Shown here: in pieces, positions 19,779 to 29,363 of the stretch | How the letters are laid out: each line of letters starts with the position of its first letter | How positions within the stretch are numbered: the first letter of the stretch is position 1 | Assembly (NCBI GenBank): GCA_963823755.1 | Contig: CAWGMP010000017.1 | Coordinates: forward strand, 884,156 to 948,155 | Origin: GCA-003244245 sp963823755 | Lineage (GTDB): Bacteria; Actinomycetota; Actinomycetes; Mycobacteriales; Pseudonocardiaceae | Direction of reading: 5' to 3' | Length of the DNA: 64,000 bases | Notes under the pieces: generated by a model | The model's input: the letters and a program-made list of their open reading frames with translations, nothing else | The model's database searches: none | Told to the model about the DNA's origin: nothing | Position numbers and translations under genes: made by a program

Positions 19779-20573
19779 GCCGGCCTGCCGGCGGGTGAGG
19801 TGATCTCGCAACGGTCCCACGGTGCAGCCGAGCTGATCGATCAGCTCGGCCAGCCGGGGTAGCGCCTGCACAGTGCAGCGCCAGCTCCCGGCTACCCGGG
19901 CGGCGCAGTCCGAGTCGTGCAGCAACACCGTGCCGCCCGGCCGGAGCTGCCGTGCGACGGCGCCGGCGACCTGGGCCGGGCTGCGGGCTTCCCAGTCCCG
20001 GCCCCACGCCGTCCACAGCACCGGCCGCAGCCCCGCGCGCCGGGCCGCGATCAGCGATCCCCCGGTGAGCACACCGTAGGGCGGCCGAAACCAGGTCGGG
20101 CGCGCTCCGGTTGCCGCCATGACCACTGCTGCTGCGCGCGCCACGTCCCGGCACACGTCACCTGGCCCGCGGGCCAGGTGGTTGCGGTGGCTGAAGCCGT
20201 GCACCGCAGCCTCGTGGCCGGCGGCCACCACTGTCGCCGCCACCTCCGGATACCGGGCGACCTGCTCACCGAGCATGAAGAACGTCGCGGCCCAGCCGAG
20301 CCGGTCCAGCGCGTCAAGCACCGCCGGGGTGGCCTCGGGGTCAGGTCCGTCATCGAACGTCAACGCCACGTGGCCCGGTCGGCCGATACCGGCCAGGTCA
20401 GGGCGGACCGCCGCGCGCAGCACCCGGGACCGGAACAGCGCCGGACCTGCCCAGCCGGCGAACGCGGCCGCAGCCGCCACGCTGAACACCGTCCCTGACC
20501 TGATCATCACGCGGAGGCTACCGATCCGCATCCAGTGGCCGCCGACCAGCGCCCGCCATCGGCGGGTGTTCAC
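19764..20573 (-). CDS. Polysaccharide deacetylase (NodB-like)
   Basis: 269 residues from GTG 20573. One N-terminal membrane anchor or signal (VFSVAAAAAFAGWAGPALF) precedes a NodB domain (CE4): motif 1 TFDDGPDP with the catalytic base and metal Asp, motif 2 HGFSHRNH giving the two zinc histidines, motif 3 RPPYG, and a late VLLHDSD. It should remove acetyl groups from N-acetylated cell-wall sugars outside the membrane. Alternative starts at 20531 or 20507 are possible; none has a strong ribosome site. Confidence 0.87.
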   Translation of the reverse strand: MNTRRWRALVGGHWMRIGSLRVMIRSGTVFSVAAAAAFAGWAGPALFRSRVLRAAVRPDLAGIGRPGHVALTFDDGPDPEATPAVLDALDRLGWAATFFMLGEQVARYPEVAATVVAAGHEAAVHGFSHRNHLARGPGDVCRDVARAAAVVMAATGARPTWFRPPYGVLTGGSLIAARRAGLRPVLWTAWGRDWEARSPAQVAGAVARQLRPGGTVLLHDSDCAARVAGSWRCTVQALPRLAELIDQLGCTVGPLRDHLTRRQAGSGRS

Positions 20574-20599
20574 CTACAACCAGTAGGCTCAGCTGGGTT

Positions 20600-21523
20600 G
20601 TGGCACTTTCCATCGTGTTGGCGCTCCTGGCCGCGGTGTGCTTCGGGACCGCCTCGGTGTTGCAGCATCATGGGGCGAATCAGGTACGCCGACGGTTCCC
20701 GCTGAACCCTAAGCTGCTGGTGGACGTCGCGCGCCAACGGCTGTGGCTGCTGGGGGTCATAGTCGAAGTGACCGGGGTGACGCTGCACATGGTGGCGGTC
20801 AACCTCGGGGCGCTCTCCATCGTGCAGCCCCTGCTGACGGTGGGCTTGGTGGTCGCCCTACCGCTGCAAGCCATGCTCGGGCACCGGGTGAGCCGCCGGG
20901 CGTTGCTGGCCGCAACCCTGACCGTCGCAGGCTTGAGCGTCTTCCTGGCGATCCAACCTACCGTGGAGTCCCGCGACCCGCAGAGCATCACCGAGTGGCT
21001 CCCGGGGCTCGTCCTCGTCGCGGTCGCGGCCGGTGCCGCGCTCAGCGTCGCGCTGACCCGGCGGGATCGAGCCCGGTCGCTGGGTCTGGGCGTCGCCGCC
21101 GGGACGGTGTTCGCGCTGTCTGCCGCACTGGTCAAGACCTGGGGCGAGATCCTGGGCGACGGTGGCATCCCGGCGCTGGCCACCAGCTGGGAACTGTGGA
21201 CGGCGCTGGGCTGTGGCCTGATGGGTGCGCTGCTGAGCCAGGCCGCCTTCCAGTCCGGTCCGCTCGGTGGCCCGCTGGCGGCGATGATGGTGATCGATCC
21301 CATGATCGGCGTCAGCCTTGGCGCCATCGTCTTCGGTGAATCGTTCGCCACCGGGCCGCTGGCCGCAGTCCAAGCCGGTGGGCTGGCCCTGACTCTGTCC
21401 GGGGTATGGCTGCTGGCCACTGGCAAGCAACGCTTAGCCGCCCCCCCGAAGCCGGTCGCACAACGGTCGAAAGATCGCCGGTGCGACGGGACCTCGAACC
21501 TGGGCTACCCGGATAGGGAATAA
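20600..21523 (+). CDS. DMT-superfamily transporter
   Basis: 307 residues with about nine or ten hydrophobic segments in the two-fold EamA/NIPA-like pattern: LALLAAVCFGTASVLQHHGA at the start, then VTLHMVAVNLGALSIVQPLLTVGLV, and in the second half GPLGGPLAAMMVIDPMIGVSLGAIVFGE. The substrate is unknown. The start is GTG 20600, which places the first membrane span at the very N-terminus. The protein ends in a charged tail (QRSKDRRCDG). It is followed by murT after a short gap. Confidence 0.82.
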   Translation: MALSIVLALLAAVCFGTASVLQHHGANQVRRRFPLNPKLLVDVARQRLWLLGVIVEVTGVTLHMVAVNLGALSIVQPLLTVGLVVALPLQAMLGHRVSRRALLAATLTVAGLSVFLAIQPTVESRDPQSITEWLPGLVLVAVAAGAALSVALTRRDRARSLGLGVAAGTVFALSAALVKTWGEILGDGGIPALATSWELWTALGCGLMGALLSQAAFQSGPLGGPLAAMMVIDPMIGVSLGAIVFGESFATGPLAAVQAGGLALTLSGVWLLATGKQRLAAPPKPVAQRSKDRRCDGTSNLGYPDRE

Positions 21524-21619
21524 TACCGCCAGCCCCTGCTGACGGGGGCCATCAGGCCACCGGCGCGCCGTGTGTACGGGCACGATCGCTGGCAGGGATT
21601 GGTGGTTAGGCTGGGGGCG

Positions 21620-22909
21620 ATGGCAGTGCGGACATCCGGGATGAGCCCGGCTGCGACGTCACCCCCCGGGCGATACCGGTTGGGGTGGTGGACGCGCACC
21701 GCCGTGCAAGCCGGGCTGGCGACGGCGAGGCTGTCGCGGCGGTTGGGTTTGGGCGCCGGGTCGATCATCGGTGGTCGGGTGACGCTGGTCCTGGATCGGC
21801 AGGCGCTGCGGCGGCTGGCGGCGGGACGGCACGTGGTGCTGGTGTCCGGGACCAACGGGAAGACCACGACCAGCCATCTGGTGGCGGCAGCGATGCGCAC
21901 CGCCGGGCGGGTGGCGCACAACGCCGGCGGTTCGAACATGGCTGACGGGGCGGTAGCGGCGCTGGCCGAGGCTCGGGACACCGAGTATGCGGTGATCGAG
22001 GTCGATGAGCTGCACCTGGCCGCGGTAGCGAGGGCCGTCGACCCGGCAGTGGTCATCCTGCTCAACCTGACCCGCGACCAGCTGGACCGGGCGACTGAGG
22101 TGGGAGCGATCGCGTCTGCTGTCGGGCAGGCGTTGGCGCAGCACCCCGATACGGTGGTGGTGGCCAATGCGGATGATCCGATGGTGGTGTCGGCGGCGAA
22201 ACTGGCCACCCGTAGCGTCTGGGTGGCCGCGGGAGCCAGCTGGCTGGGTGATGCGACCACGTGCCCCCGCTGCGGCCAAACCCTCGCCTTCACCGAATCC
22301 GGATGGACGTGTGAATGCGGGCTGGCCCGCCCCACCCCGGACTGGTGGATCGACGACGGCAAGGCGTGCACCGCTGACACGGTGCTACCACTCGACATCC
22401 GCCTGCCCGGCCAGGTGAACCTGAGCAACGCCACCATGGCGCTGGCCGCGGCCCACGCTGTCGGTGTCCCGGCCGATCAGGCTGCATCGGCGCTGCGCGA
22501 GGTCGACGTCGTGGCCGGCCGGTACGCCGTGGTGCACCGCGGATCACAGCAGCTGCGGATGTTGCTGGCCAAGAACCCGGCAGGCTGGGCCGGGATGGCC
22601 TCCATGTTGAGCGAACCGCGGCCGCTGTTGGTCGTCATCAACGCCCGGGAGGCCGACGGTCGGGACACCTCGTGGTTGTGGGATGTCCCCTTCGAGCAGT
22701 TCACCTCTCGTCAGGTGGTGGCCAGCGGGGAGCGTGCCGCTGACCTTGGCGTGCGGCTCAGCTATGCCGGGCTGGAGCACCAGACCATGCCCGATCCGCT
22801 GGCCGCCCTCGCGGTGCTGCCGGCGGGGGAGGTCGACGTGGTGGCCAACTACACCGCCTTCCATCACTTCCGCCGCCAGCTGAGCCGGGAACAGGAAGTA
22901 GCCGGGTGA
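21620..22909 (+). CDS. murT: Lipid II isoglutaminyl synthase, MurT subunit
   Basis: 429 residues. With GatD it amidates the D-glutamate of lipid II to D-isoglutamine, at the cytoplasmic face. The Mur-ligase ATP site GTNGKTTT is at 77-84; NLTRDQLDRATEV and LPGQVNLSNATMALAAA are typical MurT segments. A four-cysteine zinc ribbon (Cys215, 218, 231, 233) is inserted in the central domain. The C-terminal DUF1727 domain ends VANYTAFHHFRRQL. The start is ATG 21620 after GGGGGC; ATG 21572 would add an unrelated N-terminus. The stop overlaps gatD by four bases. Confidence 0.95.
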   Translation: MAVRTSGMSPAATSPPGRYRLGWWTRTAVQAGLATARLSRRLGLGAGSIIGGRVTLVLDRQALRRLAAGRHVVLVSGTNGKTTTSHLVAAAMRTAGRVAHNAGGSNMADGAVAALAEARDTEYAVIEVDELHLAAVARAVDPAVVILLNLTRDQLDRATEVGAIASAVGQALAQHPDTVVVANADDPMVVSAAKLATRSVWVAAGASWLGDATTCPRCGQTLAFTESGWTCECGLARPTPDWWIDDGKACTADTVLPLDIRLPGQVNLSNATMALAAAHAVGVPADQAASALREVDVVAGRYAVVHRGSQQLRMLLAKNPAGWAGMASMLSEPRPLLVVINAREADGRDTSWLWDVPFEQFTSRQVVASGERAADLGVRLSYAGLEHQTMPDPLAALAVLPAGEVDVVANYTAFHHFRRQLSREQEVAG

Positions 22910-23724
22910 GCGCAGAATCGACGGTCACGATCGGCCTGTTACTGCCCGACGTGCTGGGCACCTACTCCGATGCCGGCAACGCCACGATACTGGCCCAACG
23001 GCTGCGCTGGCGCGGCATTCCCGCCGAGGTTCGCACGATCACCGCCCGCGACGTCCCCGCGACCAGTTGCGCGGTGTACCTGCTGGGCGGCGGGGAGGAC
23101 ACCGCGCAGCTGTTCGCCGCAGACTGGCTGCGTCGCCATGACAAGCTCCGGCGCGTGCTGGACACCAGTGCCGTGACCCTGGCCGTGTGCGCGGGGCTGC
23201 AGATTCTGGGTCGGTCGATGACGGACATCCGCGGCCAGCACTACCCGGGGCTGGACTTGCTGGACATCACCACCGCGCCCGGTCGCAGGCGCGCCGTCGG
23301 CGAAGTCGTCACCACGTGTGCGGTGCCGGGCGTCGGATTGTTGACCGGCTTCGAGAACCACCGCGGTGTCACCACACTGGGCCCCGGGCTAGCCCCGCTG
23401 GGACGGGTGGTCACCGGCGTCGGCAATGGCACCAGCGACGTCACGTCGCGGTACCGCACCGAAGGTGTCCTCACCGACCGCATCATCGGCACTTACCTGC
23501 ATGGCCCCGTACTGGCCCGCAACCCGGCCCTGGCTGACCACATCCTGCACAGGATCACGGGCCGCCCCCTACCCCCGCTGGACCTCCCCGACCAAGCCGC
23601 CCTCCGTCACACCTACCTGCAGGGCCGCCTCTCGCGTCAACGGACCAGCAGCCAGAGCAGGCTGGCGGTGCCGAACAGGAGGCAGTACACGGCGAACGGG
23701 GTCAGCGTGCGGGTCTCGAAGTAG
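22906..23724 (+). CDS. gatD: Lipid II isoglutaminyl synthase, GatD glutaminase subunit
   Basis: 272 residues. A class I glutaminase of the CobB/CobQ-like type that supplies ammonia to MurT. The nucleophile Cys95 (AVCAGLQILG) and catalytic His199 (TYLHGPVLARNP) are present at nearly the positions known for staphylococcal GatD. It starts with GTG 22906 inside the murT stop. The family-like part ends around LRHTYLQGRL, about 245 residues; the remaining 25-30 residues are read from the antisense of uppP, so the original stop seems lost or the two 3' ends have grown together. Confidence 0.93.
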   Translation: MSAESTVTIGLLLPDVLGTYSDAGNATILAQRLRWRGIPAEVRTITARDVPATSCAVYLLGGGEDTAQLFAADWLRRHDKLRRVLDTSAVTLAVCAGLQILGRSMTDIRGQHYPGLDLLDITTAPGRRRAVGEVVTTCAVPGVGLLTGFENHRGVTTLGPGLAPLGRVVTGVGNGTSDVTSRYRTEGVLTDRIIGTYLHGPVLARNPALADHILHRITGRPLPPLDLPDQAALRHTYLQGRLSRQRTSSQSRLAVPNRRQYTANGVSVRVSK

Positions 23725-24569
23725 CGGGTCAGGAAGCGGACCGCCAGGTATGCGCTGACGAACGAGGCGATGCTGCCGGCGATGATCGGGCCATGGATAC
23801 CGGTGCCGAGCGGGCCGGTCAGGTCCGGGATCTTCAAGGCGCCGGCGGCCAGAATGACCGGAGTGGCCAGCAGGAAGGAAAAGCGCGCGGCGTCCTCGTG
23901 GGACAGTCCCCGCAACAGCCCGGCGACCATCGTCACGCCGGACCGGCTGATCCCTGGTAGCAGCGCGAGAACCTGGGCGGAACCGATGAGCGTGGCACGC
24001 CCGACTGACATCCGGGCCAGCCGGGCGTCGGCGGCGGCCCCGGCGTCGCGAGCTGAACCCGGTCCATCCATCCCAGCCGCCGCCGGCACCCCTGGGGGGA
24101 CTGCGGCGCCGACCCGCCTGCGGAGCTGCTCACCGAGGTAGAGCAGCACTCCGTTGGCGATCAGGAACGCCGCAGCAGGGATCGGCCTGCCCAGCGTGGT
24201 GCGGAACAGATGTTCCAGCAGCACACCACTGATACCGACCGGGATGGTCCCCACGATGAGCAGCCAGGCGAGTCGCTCGCCGGGAGTGCGGACTCGCCGG
24301 TATCGCAACGAGCTGACGAAGCCGGCGATGATCCGTAGCCAGTCACGCCAGAAGAAGATCAGCAGTGCCGCGGCGGTGGCGACGTGCAGGCCGACGATGA
24401 ACGCCAGGTAAGGCGACTCCCGCGTCGACACGTCCAGGTCGTGCGCCCAACGACCACCCAGCAGCGCCGGGATCAGGATCGAGTGTCCCAGGCTGGACAC
24501 CGGGAACAGCTCGGTGACGCCCTGAAAGGCGCCCACCACGATCGCCTCGAGGTAGGTCAGGTCACTCAC
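23637..24569 (-). CDS. uppP: Undecaprenyl-diphosphatase
   Basis: 310 residues. An integral membrane phosphatase that recycles the carrier lipid undecaprenyl diphosphate to the monophosphate. Both conserved motifs are present: QGVTELFPVSSLGH near the N-terminus and LPGISRSGVT in the second half. A linker rich in Pro, Ala and Gly (about 150-185) separates the halves and is longer than in E. coli BacA. The start is GTG 24569 with AGAAGGGA upstream. It is convergent with gatD and overlaps it by 88 bases. The neighbours MurT-GatD act on the same lipid II cycle. Confidence 0.93.
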   Translation of the reverse strand: MSDLTYLEAIVVGAFQGVTELFPVSSLGHSILIPALLGGRWAHDLDVSTRESPYLAFIVGLHVATAAALLIFFWRDWLRIIAGFVSSLRYRRVRTPGERLAWLLIVGTIPVGISGVLLEHLFRTTLGRPIPAAAFLIANGVLLYLGEQLRRRVGAAVPPGVPAAAGMDGPGSARDAGAAADARLARMSVGRATLIGSAQVLALLPGISRSGVTMVAGLLRGLSHEDAARFSFLLATPVILAAGALKIPDLTGPLGTGIHGPIIAGSIASFVSAYLAVRFLTRYFETRTLTPFAVYCLLFGTASLLWLLVR

Positions 24570-24640
24570 GGGTGTCCCTTCTCACAAGCGGTGCTCGCGC
24601 CGGCGTCGATCGCGAGCGGATGCGCTGGGAGAGAATCCCA

Positions 24641-27451
24641 CTAGGAGGTGGTCGCCATGGATTCGGGGATGTCGGGCGGGCCCAGTGGCGAGTCCTCACC
24701 GCTCAAGGGTAATGGCAGCTGCGCCAACATGATCTTTCCGACGTGGCGTCCCAGCGAGTGGTAGGCGTCGAACTGGGATGCATCGAACCACTGGTCGGAT
24801 GTCTTGTCGTCGGGGAACGAGGGGTGATCGCTGCCGTAGGCCAGCAGTGCGAAGGGTGTCACCGCCGTGAGCACGGCCTTTCCGACAACGATCTTCGCGG
24901 TCGCTGAGCAGTACGGGTGGTCGAGATCCGGATAGGTGATCGTGCCGGTGATCACCGAAGTCGGTGCGAGCCGGTCCATCATCTGGGCCGTCAGCTGATC
25001 CGCGGGCGCCACCGGTGGCGGCTGGTCGGGTCCGGCGCCAAGGTCGGCCGCGGTGTCGAACGTGATGTCGACCCCGAGTTCCTCGCGGGCGAGCTCGATC
25101 GCCGCGGCAAGGGTCTGCGGCACACCTCCGTGATCACAGCTGGCGTCCACGCAGTACACGACTGCCGGGCGGCGCCGGAGCAACTCGACCAGACCGAGGT
25201 TCTCGTAATGACCGCCGTCGGTGACGTAGACCAACGGACCGTCGAGGGAGAACACGCCGGCCAGCTCCCGCGCCAGTGTCGTGAGACCCCGCTTGCGGGG
25301 CAGCCGAGGACGCGCCCAGGAAGTCTCCGACCGCAGGTGAGCGGGGTTGGGCAGCCAGGAGCCCAACCGGATATTGGTCAAGGTCAGGAACTTGGTGTAC
25401 GCCCGTTGCTGCACACCCATCTGGGAGGCGACGGCGGCGCCTGAGATGGCCTGCGCGGCCTGCACCGTCAGGTCGGCGTGCAGTGTCGGAGACACCCCGG
25501 CACAGCTTCGGAGCGCGTCCGTCGACACCCATCCGTGGCGCTGGCCGCCCACATACCGAGCCGACATCGTCCACGGCACCACCCGTCGACCCGGCGGCGC
25601 ATCCTTCCCGGAGACGTGGGCGGCGCAGCAGAAGATCACCTCCGGAAACCCCTCCGGCCGCGCACCGTAGGTGGCCAGATCGGTGGTTTCGGCGTCGAAG
25701 TCGTAGGGCTTCGCCTGGACATGACCGCCCTCCCGCACCCGCCGGACGGCAAAGGCACTCGCCAGGCGCCGCCGGTAGAACGGATGCAGGCTCCAGCGAA
25801 CCTGGTCCATCCGCGACAGGAGCCCCAGCACACCGACGAGGACCACTGTCCATACCCATTCCGGCAGGTGTCCGGGCCAGTCGGAGCGCGTGAGAGCTCC
25901 GCCGGTGTGCGCGAGTGCTACTCCGAACAACATCACGAATCCGCCCAGGAGGGCGAGCAGGCCCAGATACACTCCGACAGTAGCCATGAGATTGCGGCCA
26001 CCAGCACCTACGGTGCGGAACCAGGCACGCCCTCTGCCGATCTTCCTGCCCATCACGGCCCGCATCGACGGTTGCTTGAACAGCGCGATCAACGCGGCGA
26101 GGTAGCCGGCGACCAGCGACACGCTCGGGTCACGGAGCGAGGGCGGTGGCATGCGGAGGACCGCCCACGCCAGTGCCGGCAGCCCCGCACCAGCCAATGC
26201 CACGACGCCGGCGACGCCGAGTGCCCAGTCACCGATCCTGCGCAGCCCTGTGGTGCGCCACCGATGACCCGGCTCCGCGAAGACCGCTACGGTCGACAGC
26301 AGCAGCCACCCACCGGCGAGGACACCGACCGCCCACAGCACACCCGGTTGCGGTCCCCACGAGGTCGCCTTCAGCATCCGCGGGTCGAAGGGCATCCAGG
26401 CGTACCCGTGGGCGAGCAGCCGGCCGAATGTGACCACTATCAGCCCGAGAGTCAGCATGTTGACCAGGAAGCCCCGCAACACCGTCACCGCGGCTACGAT
26501 CCACTCGCGGGTCCCGTCTGCGAGGTAGCGCCCGTGCAGCCGGGTGTAATCGAGCTCCGAGGAACCGGGCCGGTAGACGTCGGCCGGTCGTGCCACCGAT
26601 ATGCCCTCGCTGTGGTCGTGAAGTCGCTGCAGCGTGAGCTGCATCGCCCCAGCCGCGTAGCCCCCGCCACTGACTGCCACCAGCCACCGCGCCCGCGTCA
26701 GAACCGTCCGCATGGCGTCCAGTGCTCCGAAGGCGAAGGTCGCAGAACGGATCCCTCCTCCCGATACGCAGATACCGATCTCGGTGGCACGGTCCGGCGC
26801 CGGATCATGATCGGGGACTTTCGAGTGAGCTCGCCATGCGGCGCAGGACACCGCGAGGTCGTCGGCCTCTCCGCGGGCCAGTGGGGCATCCTCATCGATG
26901 GACGGGGATATCACGGAGAGTCGAGGCGGGGTATCCCGCCGGGTGGCGCGCCACAGCGTTGTGCAGATACCGACGATCGCCACGACTGCGGCCGGCGGAA
27001 CCAGCGACCATCGGGTGAACGCGAATGCCTGCACGGCGACTGCATAACCGGCCCCGTCCGCCCCACCGCTCAGCCGCAACAACACGTTCTCGAAGACGTC
27101 TGACACCACCGCGACCAGGGTCGCGACCAGCGCAGCTCGCGCAAGCCGGCGGGTCGTCGAGGTGAAGGACAATCGAAGCGCCAACCAAGCACCTGATGCG
27201 AGCGCGACGCCGTATCCCACGATGAATACGAAGTCCGCCCACAGCGCCCGCAGGTAGGCGCCCTGGTTCCCACCGATCACGCGGCGGATGCCGGTCGCCG
27301 ACCCGGCGAGCTCCGCCTCCACGATTCTCGACGCTCCCGGAACGAGCCATTGATAGCCGGCTGCCGCAACAACGAACGCCGCCACCGCGGCGAAGGCAAC
27401 CACAACAGCCAGCCATCGCTTCGGCGGTCGGCATGACTCAGGCTTCGACAC
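24641..27451 (-). CDS. Polytopic membrane patatin-like phospholipase
   Basis: 936 residues from GTG 27451, chosen because GGAGGGGG lies just upstream. Four hydrophobic spans (about 13-33, 68-92, 105-125, 150-167) lead to a patatin fold: oxyanion glycines SGGGIRSATF (230-239) and nucleophile Ser261 (AVSGGGYAAG). About 480 residues then follow, containing six further membrane spans, before the catalytic Asp745 (VTDGGHYENLG). Patatins hydrolyse acyl esters with a Ser-Asp dyad. Splitting the dyad by a membrane module is unusual and suggests a lipid-facing enzyme whose active site assembles across the module. No partner genes are seen. Confidence 0.7.
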   Translation of the reverse strand: MSKPESCRPPKRWLAVVVAFAAVAAFVVAAAGYQWLVPGASRIVEAELAGSATGIRRVIGGNQGAYLRALWADFVFIVGYGVALASGAWLALRLSFTSTTRRLARAALVATLVAVVSDVFENVLLRLSGGADGAGYAVAVQAFAFTRWSLVPPAAVVAIVGICTTLWRATRRDTPPRLSVISPSIDEDAPLARGEADDLAVSCAAWRAHSKVPDHDPAPDRATEIGICVSGGGIRSATFAFGALDAMRTVLTRARWLVAVSGGGYAAGAMQLTLQRLHDHSEGISVARPADVYRPGSSELDYTRLHGRYLADGTREWIVAAVTVLRGFLVNMLTLGLIVVTFGRLLAHGYAWMPFDPRMLKATSWGPQPGVLWAVGVLAGGWLLLSTVAVFAEPGHRWRTTGLRRIGDWALGVAGVVALAGAGLPALAWAVLRMPPPSLRDPSVSLVAGYLAALIALFKQPSMRAVMGRKIGRGRAWFRTVGAGGRNLMATVGVYLGLLALLGGFVMLFGVALAHTGGALTRSDWPGHLPEWVWTVVLVGVLGLLSRMDQVRWSLHPFYRRRLASAFAVRRVREGGHVQAKPYDFDAETTDLATYGARPEGFPEVIFCCAAHVSGKDAPPGRRVVPWTMSARYVGGQRHGWVSTDALRSCAGVSPTLHADLTVQAAQAISGAAVASQMGVQQRAYTKFLTLTNIRLGSWLPNPAHLRSETSWARPRLPRKRGLTTLARELAGVFSLDGPLVYVTDGGHYENLGLVELLRRRPAVVYCVDASCDHGGVPQTLAAAIELAREELGVDITFDTAADLGAGPDQPPPVAPADQLTAQMMDRLAPTSVITGTITYPDLDHPYCSATAKIVVGKAVLTAVTPFALLAYGSDHPSFPDDKTSDQWFDASQFDAYHSLGRHVGKIMLAQLPLPLSGEDSPLGPPDIPESMATTS

Positions 27452-27618
27452 GTGATCCCCCTCCACAGTGTCCGTACTCGGGTCCGGCCAGCGCCTTGCC
27501 CAACTTAGGGAGTAAGGGCCATCAGTCACATACGTCCTGCCCGAGTGGTCACCCGTTCGACGTACTTCGGGTGGCACCATGCGCGGCGTGACGGCAGGCG
27601 GCCTTCTAGCCTGCCGGT

Positions 27619-28590
27619 ATGACACGTACCCGGCTGTACCGCAACGGTGTTCTCGAGGCCGAGGGCTTTCCGGTGCAGGACATCTCCGACTACATCACGC
27701 AGCCGGGCGTCACCGTATGGCTGGACCTATGCGCGCCGGATGCGGATGACCTCGCCATGATCAGCGAGGAACTCCAGCTGCACCACCTCGCTGTCGAGGA
27801 CGCCGTCCAGCAACGTCAACGCCCCAAACTCGATCGGTACGACAGCCACCTGTTCGTCACCGCCTACGACGTTGCGCTGCACACGATGACCGGAGAGCTG
27901 GAGAGCTTCGAGGTGGCGATATTCGTCACCCACAATGCATTGGTCACCGTGCGCAAGTCGGAACAGTTCGACATCGACGGCGTGGTCGCCCGGTGGGACG
28001 CCTCACCAGACCTGGCCAAACACGGGGTCTCGTTCCTGCTGCACGGTCTGCTCGACTACGTGGTCGACGGGCACTTCACTGCTGTGCAGACTCTCGACGA
28101 CGAGATCGAGGCACTGGAGGACCTGCTGTTCGACGACAAGCGCCCCGATGTCTCCGTGCAGCGACGATCGTTCGAACTTCGCAAAAGCCTGGTGCGGCTG
28201 CGGCGGGTCGTGCTGCCGATGCGCGAGGTCGTGAACTCCCTGATGCGTCGTGACCTGCACACGTTCGATGAAGCGATGATGCCTTATTACCAGGACGTGT
28301 ACGACCACGTACTCCGGGCAACCGAATGGACCGACAGCCTGCGCGATCTGGTGACCACCATCTTGGAGACCAACCTGACCATCCAGGGCAATCGGCTCAA
28401 CGTGATCACCAAGCAGGTCACGAGCTGGGCCGCCATCATCGCGGTACCGACGGCGATCACCGGCTTCTACGGGCAGAACGTGCCCTATCCCGGGTATAAC
28501 CAGGAGTCCGGTTTCTACGTCTCCACCATCGCCATCGTCGTGCTCTCCGTCGGGCTGTATGTACTGTTCCGCCGCCGCGACTGGATCTAG
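27619..28590 (+). CDS. corA: CorA-family divalent cation channel
   Basis: 323 residues. A large cytoplasmic domain with the long stalk helix (QTLDDEIEALEDLLF, SFELRKSLVRLRRVVLPMREV) is followed by two membrane spans at the C-terminus: VTSWAAIIAVPTAITGFYGQN and VSTIAIVVLSVGLYVLF. The loop motif that is GMN in classical CorA reads GQN at 285-287. The protein ends with RRRDWI, typical of the family. It should conduct Mg2+ or another divalent metal; the altered loop leaves selectivity open. The stop overlaps that of convergent phoU by three bases. Confidence 0.9.
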   Translation: MTRTRLYRNGVLEAEGFPVQDISDYITQPGVTVWLDLCAPDADDLAMISEELQLHHLAVEDAVQQRQRPKLDRYDSHLFVTAYDVALHTMTGELESFEVAIFVTHNALVTVRKSEQFDIDGVVARWDASPDLAKHGVSFLLHGLLDYVVDGHFTAVQTLDDEIEALEDLLFDDKRPDVSVQRRSFELRKSLVRLRRVVLPMREVVNSLMRRDLHTFDEAMMPYYQDVYDHVLRATEWTDSLRDLVTTILETNLTIQGNRLNVITKQVTSWAAIIAVPTAITGFYGQNVPYPGYNQESGFYVSTIAIVVLSVGLYVLFRRRDWI

Positions 28591-29255
28591 CCGGTGGCGA
28601 CCAACGCCGTGCCTTTGGGCATCTGCCCGGTGGCCAGGTAGCAGACCTGCTGTGCGATGCCCACCGCGTGATCGGCGAAGCGCTCGTAATAGTGGCCGAT
28701 CAGCGCGGTGTCCACGGCCTGTTCTACGCCGTGTGACCAACCCTCGGTGAACAGGAGACCGAACAGGTGGCGGCGCAGCGCGTCCACCTCGCCGCCTGCT
28801 GCGGCCAGCTGGTCGCCGGACAGCGGATCCTGGTGCTCGACCGCGGTCGCGACGTCGGCGGCGAGCTGGCTGGCGAGCAGGCTCATCCGAGCAAGCACCG
28901 GACGGACCTCGCTCGCGATCATCGGGTTCGGGTGCTTGAGCCGGGCGATGATGGCGATGTGCCGGGCGAGGTTGCCCATTCGCGTCAAGTGACCCACCGC
29001 GCGCAAGGCCGCGACCACCACTCGCAGGTCCCCGGCAACCGGGGCCTGCAGCGCGAGCAGGGTGATACAGCGCCGCTCGGTATGAGCGAGCATCGCAGTT
29101 GTCCGGTCACGATCAGTGATAACCCGTTCAGCGAGCGGGAGATCATTCTGGTGCAACGCGATCGACGCATTGGTCATCATCTGGCCGGCCAGCCGAGCCA
29201 TCCGCGCAAGGTCGGCAATCAGCTCGTCCAGCTCAGCATGGAATGGGGCTCGCAT
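28587..29255 (-). CDS. phoU: PhoU-family regulator
   Basis: 222 residues with two PhoU three-helix repeats: AELDELIADLARMARLAGQMMTNA and later RPVLARMSLLASQLAADVATAVE, ending in YYERFADHAVGIAQQVCYL with the E/D-x3-D metal motif. PhoU dampens the phosphate regulon by acting on the Pst transporter and its histidine kinase. Neither pst genes nor the kinase are adjacent. The start is ATG 29255, preceded by GGAGGAG; an upstream start at 29351 adds non-family sequence. Confidence 0.9.
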   Translation of the reverse strand: MRAPFHAELDELIADLARMARLAGQMMTNASIALHQNDLPLAERVITDRDRTTAMLAHTERRCITLLALQAPVAGDLRVVVAALRAVGHLTRMGNLARHIAIIARLKHPNPMIASEVRPVLARMSLLASQLAADVATAVEHQDPLSGDQLAAAGGEVDALRRHLFGLLFTEGWSHGVEQAVDTALIGHYYERFADHAVGIAQQVCYLATGQMPKGTALVATG

Positions 29256-29363
29256 GACCTGCTCCTCCTGTTCTACACACGCGGATAACCAGCGCGGTGC
29301 GCGCGCAGGATCCGCTCCAGCGTGTGATCCAGCGCTGCGGCGTTCCAGCACCGAACAGAAGTT

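Noticed and set aside
25478..27103. 541-codon frame antisense to the patatin gene
   Set aside because: No motifs and biased composition; the minus-strand gene shows catalytic motifs and membrane spans.
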